Below are positions 38,710 through 46,993 of a DNA stretch of 64,000 bases, piece after piece. The stretch lies in NCBI RefSeq assembly GCF_018492665.1, contig NZ_JAFVME010000001.1:310001-374000 (forward strand). The letters are read 5' to 3'. The first letter of the stretch is position 1, and the number at the start of each line of letters is the position of its first letter. The stretch is from Pedobacter sp. B4-66. Lineage in GTDB: Bacteria > Bacteroidota > Bacteroidia > Sphingobacteriales > Sphingobacteriaceae. Made by a program: the position numbers and the translations under genes. The notes beneath the pieces are model-generated. The model saw only the letters and a program-made list of their open reading frames with translations. It did no database searches and was not told the origin of the DNA.

Positions 38710-40464
38710 TTAATCAACCACAGGCAAAGAGAAACAGAACCTACTACCCTCTCCAATTGCACTTTCAACCCATATTTCGCCACCTTCAGCAGTGATAAAA
38801 TCTTTTGAAATTGCGAGTCCCAAACCTGATCCGGATTTATTATTTCCATCGGTTGGCACCTGAAAATACCTATCGAATAATCTCTTTTGATACTGCTCAT
38901 CTATCCCTTTTCCAAAATCACGAACAGAGAACTCTATGTTTTTTCCTATTTCAATAACCTGAATTACAACCTTAGATTTTCCTGAACTGTACCTTAAGGC
39001 ATTAGAGAGAAAATTAATTAGCACCCATGCCGTTTTTTCAATATCAACACTTATATGTGGGAGATTATTTCTACTGATCAGCTCCAATTCTATTGACCTC
39101 TGCTCTGCCTGAAATCTTACAGCATCCATAGCATAAATTGCTATTTTCCGAGGGTCAGTTTTTACAAAATTTAGTTGCAGATTACCGGTTTCAACCTGAG
39201 CCAGATCTAACAGTTCGCTGGTAATTTTCAGCAATCGACTACAGTCTTCTTTAATGTGCTGAACCAATTCTTTTTGTTCGGGATTCATGCTTCCTACCCG
39301 CTCATCATCCATTAATTTTAAGCTCATTTTTATAGATGATATAGGGGTTTTTAATTCATGAGAAACTGTTGCTATAAAATTGGTTTTAGCTTCATCAAGC
39401 TCTTTAAACTGGGTAATATTTTTTAAAATATAAACCTCCCCCGCTTCTTTTCCTGTCTGCACAGTGGCCTGTTCATTGTTTTCATTATAGCTTGGCACTA
39501 TTATTTTTCTACGCTCTAACTGGAAATAAGACTCCTTCTCATCAGCGTAAATTTTCATTAATTTTTCGCCTCCTTCATTTTGCAAAATCCTGTTTAACAG
39601 ATCATTTTTTTTCATTAGATCCAAGCCATTTAATCCAATAACTTCTTTCTCATTTATGCCTATCAATTGCGCAGCTACTTTATTCATAAACAGCACATCG
39701 TTTTTTTCATTTAGTCCAATAATGGCATCCTGCATCTGCTCTATTATAGCTTCAATTCTAAGCTTTTCAGATTGAACTTTAGCCAGGTTACTATTTTCCC
39801 ATTTATTAAGTTCAGCTACCATTGTATTAAAAGACATTGCTAGCTCGGCAAACTCATCCGATCCATTAAATTGCAAACGTTGTTTGTAATTCTTTTTACT
39901 GATCTCTTTAATTGCTTCAGAGAACTCACGTAATGGATTAGCAACAAAACCAGGGAAATTTACAATGAAAGAGAACAGAATTAAAAAGCACATAGATGCC
40001 GCGAAAATTAAATACATGCTAGCCCTTTCTACAGCCACCTGTGCTGCAGCATTTTTCCTAACTATTGCATTCATGTTCAATTGATCAATAACACTCAATT
40101 GAAGTCTGGCCTTACTTACCGCAGCTTGTCGACTGACGCTTGTTACTTCAGGATTAACAATATCCTTATAGGCTGAATTTAAAATAGCCACAGCAGCCCC
40201 CTCTCCAGGCTCTGTTATATTTTTACCTTCCTGTTCAAGTAATCCAGCAAATTGCGCTGATACATTAGCCGGAAGCGGCAAATTATTTACATCAAGTATC
40301 GCTCGCATTTGGCGTGTAAAACTTAATGTTTCGTAATTATCTTTTAAAATAACCTTTGAGCTAACCGAAATCTTATTCATATAGTACAAGGAAATTGCAC
40401 CGAAAAAGAGAACAACCACGAATAGAAATCCGAATCCGAGGCGTAATTTGGTTTTTATTTTCAT
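38710..40464 (-). CDS. HAMP-PAS sensor histidine kinase
   Basis: The 584-residue inner-membrane kinase has helix 1 (about 9-28), a periplasmic part of about 120 residues, helix 2 (about 150-175), HAMP (about 176-225), a PAS domain (about 235-350), HisKA with His369 in TVSHELKTPISS, and an ATPase domain with the N-box WVLINFLSNALRYS and GSGLGLAISKD. The layout resembles KinB. It probably phosphorylates the NtrC-type regulator encoded upstream, separated by 286 bases that hold a hairpin and a candidate sigma-54 promoter. Confidence 0.92.
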   Translation of the reverse strand: MKIKTKLRLGFGFLFVVVLFFGAISLYYMNKISVSSKVILKDNYETLSFTRQMRAILDVNNLPLPANVSAQFAGLLEQEGKNITEPGEGAAVAILNSAYKDIVNPEVTSVSRQAAVSKARLQLSVIDQLNMNAIVRKNAAAQVAVERASMYLIFAASMCFLILFSFIVNFPGFVANPLREFSEAIKEISKKNYKQRLQFNGSDEFAELAMSFNTMVAELNKWENSNLAKVQSEKLRIEAIIEQMQDAIIGLNEKNDVLFMNKVAAQLIGINEKEVIGLNGLDLMKKNDLLNRILQNEGGEKLMKIYADEKESYFQLERRKIIVPSYNENNEQATVQTGKEAGEVYILKNITQFKELDEAKTNFIATVSHELKTPISSIKMSLKLMDDERVGSMNPEQKELVQHIKEDCSRLLKITSELLDLAQVETGNLQLNFVKTDPRKIAIYAMDAVRFQAEQRSIELELISRNNLPHISVDIEKTAWVLINFLSNALRYSSGKSKVVIQVIEIGKNIEFSVRDFGKGIDEQYQKRLFDRYFQVPTDGNNKSGSGLGLAISKDFITAEGGEIWVESAIGEGSRFCFSLPVVD

Positions 40465-40547
40465 CGTATTTTAATATTATGTAAAAATTGGTTAAAAATA
40501 TCGGTTCTCATAATATTCTGAAACAAGTATATCTTTAGTAATCTATA

Positions 40548-40563
40548 GCCAACATATGTACCA
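40548..40563 (-). promoter_or_regulatory. Candidate sigma-54 promoter of the kinase gene
   Basis: The minus strand reads TGGTAC-ATATG-TTGGC, close to TGGCAC-N5-TTGCA but with G for C at the -12 position. It lies 84 bases before the kinase ATG. Confidence 0.35.
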
Positions 40564-40640
40564 CATCAACAACCAAAACAACAATAAGTTGATTATCAGC
40601 CAATAAAAACTATAAAACTATAAAATGAAATATTGCGAAA

Positions 40641-40677
40641 ACAAATAACCCTTCCAAAATGGAAGGGTTATTTGTCA
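40641..40677 (-). terminator. Long hairpin behind ntrC-type gene, also a possible activator site
   Basis: ACAAATAACCCTTCCA / TGGAAGGGTTATTTGT gives 16 bp of stem around AAA and can end the regulator transcript. Its centre, TTCCAAAATGGAA (40652-40664), matches the palindromes upstream of the GNAT gene and lies about 95 bp upstream of the candidate sigma-54 promoter. Confidence 0.65.
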
Positions 40678-40750
40678 TTATGATAAGATCATTAGTAATT
40701 ACTATCATTCAGCTTTATGAGAGCCTCATCAAGTTCAGTAGGTTTAAAGC

Positions 40751-42082
40751 CTAATCCTTGTTTTCAATTTTTCTGTATAGAGTAGTTAAACCAATCCCCA
40801 GTAAACGAGCAGTTTCCGTTTTATTACCACCAGTGTACTTAAGTATTTTATCTATATGCTGTTTCTCTACTGTTTCCAATTTCATCATATCCCCTTCAGA
40901 AGCAATCTCCGCAACATGAAACTCATAAGGCAGCAGATTTGCTGTAATTGAGTTCCCATCGGCAAGAATAACTACTCGCTCAATTACATTTTTAAGTTCT
41001 CTAATATTCCCTTTCCAGTTATGTTTAAGGAGTAAATCACAAAAATCATCATCCATCGTAAGCTGAGGCTTATTTACTTTATTAGCAAACTCTTTCAAAT
41101 AATGTTTAGCAATTAATATAATATCAGATTTTCGCTGAGATAATGGCGGCAACTCAATCGAGAATACAGAAAGTCGATAGTAAAGATCTAATCTGAACTT
41201 ACCACTCTCCGCTTCAGCTTTTAAGTCTCTATTTGTAGCGGCAATGATACGCACATTAACCTTACTGGTTTGTGTATCCCCTACTTTTATAAAAGTTTGA
41301 TTTTCCAATACACGAAGCAACTTAGCTTGCAGATCCAAATTCATCTCACCAATTTCATCCAAAAAGATAGTCCCTTCGTTTGCTTCTTCAAGTAAACCTT
41401 TTTTATCTCTAATTGCACCTGTAAAGGCTCCCACCTTATGACCGAATAACTCACTTTCTAAAAGTTCGTGATTAAATCCACTGCAATTTACGGCAACAAA
41501 GGGTTTCGTTTTCCTTAAGCTTTCATAATGGATCGCTTGTGCAAAAACTTCCTTTCCTGTACCTGTTTCACCAAGTAAAAGAACGGTAGTATCTGTACCC
41601 GAGACTTTTTCCGATAATGATATGGCTTCCTTAATCGCTTTCGACTGCCCCAGTATGGCAGAAAAATCATACTTCCTGGCTACTTTATTTTCCAATTCAC
41701 TAACCCTAAACTGAAGCTTAGCTTTGTCCATTGCTTTATAAACAAGAGGGATAATTTTATCATTATCATCGCCTTTAGTGATGTAATCAAAAGCGCCATT
41801 ACGCATGGCCATTACACCATCTTGTATCGTTCCAAAAGCAGTCAGATTGATCACCTCAGCATAAGGCTTTATCTTCTTGATCTCCTTTACCAACTCAACC
41901 CCATTAATATCAGGAAGTTTTACGTCGCTAATTACCACATACACATCCTGAGCAGCCAAAACTTTTAGCCCCTCTTTTCCAGTGTTTGCCTGAAAAACCT
42001 TAAAGCCTTCCAGCTCAATGATGCGCGCCAACAGGCTACAGATCTTTTTCTCGTCGTCTATTATTAAAACCGTGTTTTGCAT
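40751..42082 (-). CDS. NtrC-type sigma-54-dependent response regulator
   Basis: The 443-residue protein (ATG at 42082, chosen because MQNTVLIIDDEKK is the canonical receiver start) has a receiver domain with Asp53 as phosphate acceptor. The AAA+ domain carries Walker A GETGTGKE (171-178), the sigma-54 contact loop GAFTGA (218-223) and Walker B GTIFLDEIGE (237-246). A Fis-type helix-turn-helix (NKTETARLLGIGLTTLYRKI) ends it. All parts needed to activate sigma-54 promoters are intact. It follows the GNAT-fusion gene by 20 bases. Confidence 0.95.
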   Translation of the reverse strand: MQNTVLIIDDEKKICSLLARIIELEGFKVFQANTGKEGLKVLAAQDVYVVISDVKLPDINGVELVKEIKKIKPYAEVINLTAFGTIQDGVMAMRNGAFDYITKGDDNDKIIPLVYKAMDKAKLQFRVSELENKVARKYDFSAILGQSKAIKEAISLSEKVSGTDTTVLLLGETGTGKEVFAQAIHYESLRKTKPFVAVNCSGFNHELLESELFGHKVGAFTGAIRDKKGLLEEANEGTIFLDEIGEMNLDLQAKLLRVLENQTFIKVGDTQTSKVNVRIIAATNRDLKAEAESGKFRLDLYYRLSVFSIELPPLSQRKSDIILIAKHYLKEFANKVNKPQLTMDDDFCDLLLKHNWKGNIRELKNVIERVVILADGNSITANLLPYEFHVAEIASEGDMMKLETVEKQHIDKILKYTGGNKTETARLLGIGLTTLYRKIENKD

Positions 42083-42102
42083 CGCTGATAATTTCAACAA
42101 TA

Positions 42103-43062
42103 TTAACAATTATTCAAGACAAGTTGCTGTTCATACACTGAATCATCGATAATAGAAACATTGGTAACATCTTCTCTTACCGTAAATTTACACCTTGTAT
42201 GATTTTTAATTGTATTTAATATCTCTTTTTCTGTGTAATTATGATCGTAAACAATTGCTACCGTGAATCGACACTCCTTAGAAGTGCAATTTTGTCTACC
42301 ATCTGTATTTACGTGGGTAACTGTCATCTTAACAGGATCCGGCAGATTGTTTTCAATAGGAAATGTGTATTCAGAAAACCATAAAATATCACTTAGAGCA
42401 CTACAAATGGCATTAGTTCCTTCTGCACCAGCTGCCAGGCTCAATCTTGGATAGGAGATACAATCAAGTACTATCTCACATTTTTCGCTGGCAGGTGTTA
42501 AGGCATGGGTATTGAAATTTTGCTTATGAGGATCAAACAACATGGCCGTGCACAAACAATTACATTTTTTCTTACCCTCCAAAATATTGTAATTAACGCA
42601 ACTTTTACAACCCTCCCAAAAGTATTCATCATGGGTGATTTGATCAAACGTTACGGGTTCAAATCCTAATTGAGCATTCATTTTCATAATAGCAGCTCCT
42701 GAGGTGATGCTGAATATTTTAGCCTCAGGATATGTTCTTCTCGAAATTTTAAAAATTCTCTCCTTGATTGCCTTAGCCACTCCTGCATGTCTAAATTTTG
42801 GAGCGACAATTAAGCCCGAGTTAGAGACAAACGAATTGTTTTCATAAACTTCAAAATAGGAGAAGCCAACCCATTCACCACCTCCCGTAACAGCAATAAC
42901 TCCCTTACCTTCCTTTATCTTTTGAACGATAGATTCCGGAGTCCTTTTCGCAATTCCAGACCCTCTGGCAATTGCCGAAGATTCAGTCTCTTTTACTATT
43001 TCATCAACATGTTTTATATCTGCAATGGTAGCGATACGAACAAATATCATTTGATTTTCCAT
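42103..43062 (-). CDS. GNAT acetyltransferase fused to an ArgE/M20-like dimerisation domain
   Basis: The 319-residue protein has two parts. Residues 1-180 form a GNAT domain (SGLIVAPKFRHAGVAKAIKE, 82-101) ending in a cysteine cluster (Cys152, 155, 167, 169, 171) and CTAMLFDP. This is the type encoded near argG in Bacteroidota and proposed to make N-acetylglutamate. Residues about 192-305 closely resemble the dimerisation domain of ArgE-type M20 hydrolases (WFSEYTFP, PVKMTVTHVN, CRFTVAI, YTEKEI), but the usual GHAA histidine reads SLAAG and the NVVP motif reads NCTS. No hydrolase catalytic domain is present. It starts the operon with the NtrC-type gene. The function is unknown; a regulatory or arginine-related role is inferred. 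Confidence 0.75.
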   Translation of the reverse strand: MENQMIFVRIATIADIKHVDEIVKETESSAIARGSGIAKRTPESIVQKIKEGKGVIAVTGGGEWVGFSYFEVYENNSFVSNSGLIVAPKFRHAGVAKAIKERIFKISRRTYPEAKIFSITSGAAIMKMNAQLGFEPVTFDQITHDEYFWEGCKSCVNYNILEGKKKCNCLCTAMLFDPHKQNFNTHALTPASEKCEIVLDCISYPRLSLAAGAEGTNAICSALSDILWFSEYTFPIENNLPDPVKMTVTHVNTDGRQNCTSKECRFTVAIVYDHNYTEKEILNTIKNHTRCKFTVREDVTNVSIIDDSVYEQQLVLNNC

Positions 43063-43095
43063 TTTTTTAAACGATTAATAACCGTCATCATCAAA

Positions 43096-43111
43096 TGAAA
43101 TGCCCATGCCA
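43096..43111 (-). promoter_or_regulatory. Candidate sigma-54 promoter of the GNAT-fusion/ntrC operon
   Basis: The minus strand reads TGGCAT-GGGCA-TTTCA, 9 of 11 consensus positions of TGGCAC-N5-TTGCA, with T for G at -12. It lies 33 bases before the ATG. Confidence 0.4.
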
Positions 43112-43193
43112 AATTAAAACTCCAAAACCCACTCTAAAGACAAAAAAAGCCATTAAGAATCAATAAACGCATTTTCAAACACTTAAACCACCC

Positions 43194-43227
43194 TTCCAAT
43201 ATGGTATGGTTTTATTCCATTTTGGAT
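43194..43227 (-). promoter_or_regulatory. Pair of TTCCA-N3-TGG palindromes, candidate activator sites
   Basis: TTCCAATATGGTA (43194-43206) and TTCCATTTTGGAT (43215-43227) have centres 21 bp apart, two helical turns, and lie about 90-110 bp upstream of the candidate sigma-54 promoter. The same core occurs at 40652-40664. Confidence 0.45.
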
Positions 43228-43270
43228 AGATAAAAAGGTTAAAAGCATAAATAATAAAATATTTTTACAT

Positions 43271-43337
43271 AAAGTCTAGTAATTTTATAGACTTTATATA
43301 TATTTGTCCTATCAAAAGCGCTTAACTGCTTTTGATA
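43271..43337 (+). promoter_or_regulatory. Candidate tRNA-Cys promoter with inverted repeat and leader hairpin
   Basis: TATATTTG (43299-43306) matches TAnnTTTG. The inverted repeat AAAGTCTA / TAGACTTT (43271-43278 / 43288-43295) sits just upstream of it. In the leader TATCAAAAGC / GCTTTTGATA (43310-43319 / 43328-43337) forms a perfect 10-bp stem 11 bases before the tRNA. Confidence 0.55.
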
Positions 43338-43347
43338 AATAAAAAAT

Positions 43348-43421
43348 AGTCATGTGGCCGAGTGGTTAGGTGAGGGTCTGCAAAACCTTTGACGGCGGTT
43401 CGAATCCGCCCTTGACGTCCA
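43348..43421 (+). tRNA. tRNA-Cys (GCA) with imperfect acceptor stem
   Basis: The anticodon loop CTGCAAA gives GCA, the T-arm GGCGG-TTCGAAT-CCGCC is perfect, and the D-arm is GCC / GGT. The acceptor strands AGTCATG and CTTGACG leave A-G at the first pair and T-T at the sixth. CCA is encoded, unlike the Gly/Leu tRNAs of this window. It could be functional or a decayed copy. Confidence 0.75.
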
Positions 43422-43485
43422 GTTCAATTTCTATATTGTCTGACTCATTAGATGTTTGGTTAGATCTAAGTTTTGTTTAAAAGCA

Positions 43486-43525
43486 GCCAGGTTGGATGAC
43501 CTGGCTTTGCTATTTATTAGCAAAG
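43486..43525 (+). terminator. Two consecutive hairpins downstream of tRNA-Cys
   Basis: GCCAGGT / ACCTGGC (43486-43492 / 43499-43505) is followed by CTTTGCTA / TAGCAAAG (43505-43525). T-runs are weak, so termination is possible but unproven. Confidence 0.4.
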
Positions 43526-43557
43526 TGGGCGACTAGAAAAATTAGGGCAAAAAGAAA

Positions 43558-43586
43558 CGGGGATACAGCAATCCACCGTATCCCCG
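43558..43586 (-). terminator. Terminator downstream of the VOC gene
   Basis: CGGGGATAC / GTATCCCCG forms a 9-bp GC-rich stem; on the minus strand GTTTCTTTTTG follows. It lies 72 bases after the VOC stop. Confidence 0.65.
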
Positions 43587-43657
43587 CTATCTAAATTAAC
43601 GCTCTCATATACATAGACGCCTAAATATTCGATTTATTGTATATCATATCAAAAAAA

Positions 43658-44041
43658 TTATTTCTCGTAAAATTCTATTGGAAGTTGATCAGGGTCGGAT
43701 ATGAAAGTAAATCGCTTATCTGTAAATTCATCCACACGTATTGGTTCGGCTTCCACACCTTTAGCATTAAGCACACTAACAACAAGATCGAGATCATCAA
43801 CTTCAAAGGCGAGATGCCTTAAACCCATAGCTTCAGGTCTTGATGGTCGCTTAGCAGGATCAGGAAAAGAGAAAAGTTCTACAACATAATTTCCATTCAA
43901 TGCCAAATCCAGCTTATACGATTGTCGTTCTGCTCTGTAAACTTCCCTAATAATTGTAAGCCCCAAAACATCAGTATAAAATGCTCTCGAAACCTCATAT
44001 TCACTACATATTATTGCAATGTGATGAACCTTATTTATCAT
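43658..44041 (-). CDS. VOC-family (glyoxalase-like) protein
   Basis: The 127-residue protein has the two-beta-alpha-beta-beta-beta fold of the vicinal-oxygen-chelate family: MINKVHHIAIICSEYEVSRAFYTDVLGL at the start, MGLRHLAFEVDDLD near 71, and FTFISDPDQLPIEFYE at the end. His7, His75 and the C-terminal Glu fit metal ligands of the YaeR subgroup. The substrate is unknown. It follows the BNR-repeat gene by 11 bases. Confidence 0.88.
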   Translation of the reverse strand: MINKVHHIAIICSEYEVSRAFYTDVLGLTIIREVYRAERQSYKLDLALNGNYVVELFSFPDPAKRPSRPEAMGLRHLAFEVDDLDLVVSVLNAKGVEAEPIRVDEFTDKRFTFISDPDQLPIEFYEK

Positions 44042-44052
44042 ACGTTTTCTTA

Positions 44053-45075
44053 TTATTTTGCGCCAATAATCAGTTTATAGATCTCTCCTTTGTTTCCCGC
44101 TAAAAGAATAAGCTTACCCTTTTTAGCTCTCTGAACCACATTGAAACTAGAGGACGATATGTTATGCCAATTTAGCCCACCATCTTTAGACACATCAGTT
44201 CCTGAGGTACCCGTTGCCAGTAAAGTCTTTGAATTTACATAAGCCACACCCGAACGATAACCAGTTATAGGCTTTAAAGGTTTTTTCCAAGTCTGTCCCC
44301 CATCGTATGTTAACAGCACATTGTTTGTATTCTCTTTGTCTTTTAAGTAATTACCACCTACAACTATGCCTTTACTTTTATCATAAAATGCCATAGAGAA
44401 AGGACCGGTACTACTCTCTCCCTGTAAAATGGGACATTTAAAAATTTTCCAGGTAGCCCCATAATTGCTAGAAAAGTAAATATTAGATGCAGCACCACCA
44501 GTAGCAATCCACACCTTTCCTTTTCCCAGTGTTTTTATTGTAGAACCACTTGCAGCAAAACCAGCTTCACCAGATGCCATCTCCTTTTTCAGGTTATCTG
44601 AAACATTAGCCCAAGATGCTCCTCCATCTTTTGTGCTTAACAACTGCATCTTATTCTTAATTGGGTCTCCAAACATCATTCCTGTACGCTGATCCCAAAA
44701 ATCCATACCATCCAGAAAAATGGCAGAATCAACATTCTTATAGGTTTGAGTCCAGGTTTTCCCACCATCCTTTGTGAGCAAAATATAGGCAGGAGAACCT
44801 GCATTTACTACTACGGCCCTATCTGCATCAAAAGCCTCAATATCCCTGAAATCGAGTGTTTCGTATCCGGCAGGCATAATCCATTCCCATGTGGTTCCTC
44901 CATCAATCGTTTTACCTATGCTGCCATTGCTCCCACTTACCCATGCAACATGATCAGAAACAATAGACATCCCTCTTAAACTTGTATTTGTACCACCTGT
45001 TAATGGTATCAAATCATAGGTCTGTCCAAAACCTAATAAGGGGGAAAACAACAAGCACCAGATTAGTTTTTTCAT
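44053..45075 (-). CDS. Secreted BNR/YCF48-like beta-propeller protein
   Basis: The 340-residue protein has a signal peptide (1-18) and repeated sialidase-type Asp-box motifs such as KTIDGGTTWEW, LTKDGGKTWTQ, STKDGGASWANV, TYDGGQTWKKP and SKDGGLNWHN, spaced over the length as blades of a beta-propeller. No catalytic residues of sialidases are recognised, so a binding or assembly role is more likely. It overlaps the DUF2147 gene by one base. Confidence 0.82.
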   Translation of the reverse strand: MKKLIWCLLFSPLLGFGQTYDLIPLTGGTNTSLRGMSIVSDHVAWVSGSNGSIGKTIDGGTTWEWIMPAGYETLDFRDIEAFDADRAVVVNAGSPAYILLTKDGGKTWTQTYKNVDSAIFLDGMDFWDQRTGMMFGDPIKNKMQLLSTKDGGASWANVSDNLKKEMASGEAGFAASGSTIKTLGKGKVWIATGGAASNIYFSSNYGATWKIFKCPILQGESSTGPFSMAFYDKSKGIVVGGNYLKDKENTNNVLLTYDGGQTWKKPLKPITGYRSGVAYVNSKTLLATGTSGTDVSKDGGLNWHNISSSSFNVVQRAKKGKLILLAGNKGEIYKLIIGAK

Positions 45076-45506
45076 TATTTAACTCTTTTCCAAACTTCTG
45101 ATCTGCCAATTAAAGAGATACCAACGTACCCCCTCATATTTAGCAGACCACTATCTTTAAGCGTCATATTACAACTATATGTTTTACCAGATTTCGGGTC
45201 ATAAATAGTACCATCGGTCCATTTACTACCCGTAAAAACAAAATCCTTAAGTATTTCTAATCCTAAAATAGGTCTGGTTTTTAAGTTTGCATCAGGATTC
45301 TTTAAATCTGCTTTAACAATCCCTTTATTGTCTTTAGTCTCTTTAAGCCAAACTATTTTACCATAGTATTTATCACTTTTTTTGGTGATTTCTACATGAG
45401 CCTCACCAGTCGAATTAATCCATTTTCCAAGGATTGCGTCCTTGTTTTGCGTAAAACCGGAGAATGATATTGCAGTTAAAAGCAGCATCAGCGAAAAATA
45501 TTTCAT
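45075..45506 (-). CDS. DUF2147 domain secreted protein
   Basis: The protein has a signal peptide (MKYFSLMLLLTAISFSGFTQ) and the DUF2147 core: ILGKWINSTGEAHVEITK near 26, GLEILKDFVFTGSKWTDGTIYDPKSGKTY, then the C-terminal LLNMRGYVGISLIGRSEVWKR. The family is small, beta-barrel-like and of unknown function. An ATG six bases upstream (45512) is also possible. It is co-transcribed with the BNR protein. Confidence 0.88.
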   Translation of the reverse strand: MKYFSLMLLLTAISFSGFTQNKDAILGKWINSTGEAHVEITKKSDKYYGKIVWLKETKDNKGIVKADLKNPDANLKTRPILGLEILKDFVFTGSKWTDGTIYDPKSGKTYSCNMTLKDSGLLNMRGYVGISLIGRSEVWKRVK

Positions 45507-45563
45507 AATCATAAGTTAGTGTTTTTTAAAGTTAGTGAATCCGCAAAAGAATAAGAAAAAAAC

Positions 45564-46988
45564 TTACTCAGCTATCTCTTTTAAAAGCAAGGAAGAGATA
45601 GCCGAGTAATCATCATTAAAATGATGAGTCCCCGGAATGGTAATTACCTTTAAACCATTGCGCACAAATTTATCCTTAATATCGCTATCTTCTTCTGTTC
45701 CAAAAACACAAAGTAGTTTTAACGCCTTAATCTTTTTCATTTCAGCAATTACATCATACTTATCATTCGAACTTCCAATGCCAAGCATATCTGCAATATG
45801 GATTTCAAAATCCGCGGTTACATCAGGTGAAAGAGAGAAAACTGCTTTTAAAGCCCCTTTAAATTCAGTAGGCAACCTACTTGCCAGAAATGGAACAACT
45901 GAAGCACCAAAAGAATATCCGGCAAGAACAAAGCTGTCTTTCCCTAACTCTTCTCTATAATAAGAGATAGCTTTACCCAAATCCGCTGCAACAGCTTCTG
46001 GAGTCTTAGCATTCCAAAAATATTTCTGGGCATCAAGACCAATTACCGTTAATCCTTTTGAAGCCATTGATTCTGCCAGAGATTGGTCAAAACTAGTCCA
46101 GCCACCATCACCGGATATCATAAATACCAATGGCAAATTGTTCTTTTTACCTGAAGGAATCAGCGTTAAGGGCATGCCTCCTGTATAAGCTTTGGATCCT
46201 TTAAAAAACTCATAGGTCGACTTTTGCTCATTAAATGATGGAGCAGCCAATACCTTCTTATATGCAACATTAAAATCGGGAAGCCAATTATTTGCAATAG
46301 AAAATCCATGGCCCACCTTTGTCAATGTAACAAGTTCAGTCATTGGCATATCTTTTAAAAAAGTTGCTGTAGCCTCAAAGGGACAAGTCTGATCTTTTAC
46401 TCCATTTAACACAATAAACGGGGCCGTTAAACTTTTTGTAACTTCCAGATAATAAGAAACTCCAGGCTTTAAAACGTGCTGAGTAAGGCCACTCCCTTTG
46501 CACAAAGGCTTTTTAAGGTCAATATCCGGACAAAAACCTAAAGCAATAGCACCTTTAAAGGTATTTGCAGGAGCTTGCGCTAATATTCCATATATTAAAA
46601 CCGCACCATACGAGTACCCTATAAGTACAGGCTTATGATAGTTAGTTAATTTGTATTTCTTTTGAATAAAAAGACTCAACTCTTCAAAATCGGCTGCCGG
46701 ATACAAACATTGAGCTGTTACTTTGGCCAAGTATTTCCCATAAAATTTACCATCAATACCTAATACCAATGCACCCTGGTTAGCAACATTTTTTGCCATA
46801 TTAATTACTCCATTTTTCCACCCTCCATCTCCAGAGACAAATAAAGCGACCGAAGTTGGCGTACCAGTAGGATGGTAAACTGTTATAGTACCAAACTTAC
46901 CATAAGTTATAGAGTCAATAACCATCGCTCTGCCTTTTGTTACCAAAAAACAGATCAGTACAAAACATAAGGCAGCAGATCTTTTCAT
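45564..46988 (-). CDS. VirJ/AcvB-type alpha/beta hydrolase with two tandem domains
   Basis: The 474-residue exported protein (signal 1-21) contains two similar alpha/beta-hydrolase halves. Each has GDGGW (53-57 and 293-297) and a nucleophile elbow GYS[YF]GA (124-129 and 357-362). The second ends with PGTHHFNDDY, holding the expected catalytic His. AcvB of Agrobacterium and AtvA of Rhizobium share this build and hydrolyse lysyl-phosphatidylglycerol. Here the gene lies 5 bases behind mprF, which supports the same role in the periplasm. Confidence 0.85.
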   Translation of the reverse strand: MKRSAALCFVLICFLVTKGRAMVIDSITYGKFGTITVYHPTGTPTSVALFVSGDGGWKNGVINMAKNVANQGALVLGIDGKFYGKYLAKVTAQCLYPAADFEELSLFIQKKYKLTNYHKPVLIGYSYGAVLIYGILAQAPANTFKGAIALGFCPDIDLKKPLCKGSGLTQHVLKPGVSYYLEVTKSLTAPFIVLNGVKDQTCPFEATATFLKDMPMTELVTLTKVGHGFSIANNWLPDFNVAYKKVLAAPSFNEQKSTYEFFKGSKAYTGGMPLTLIPSGKKNNLPLVFMISGDGGWTSFDQSLAESMASKGLTVIGLDAQKYFWNAKTPEAVAADLGKAISYYREELGKDSFVLAGYSFGASVVPFLASRLPTEFKGALKAVFSLSPDVTADFEIHIADMLGIGSSNDKYDVIAEMKKIKALKLLCVFGTEEDSDIKDKFVRNGLKVITIPGTHHFNDDYSAISSLLLKEIAE

Positions 46989-46993
46989 AATGG

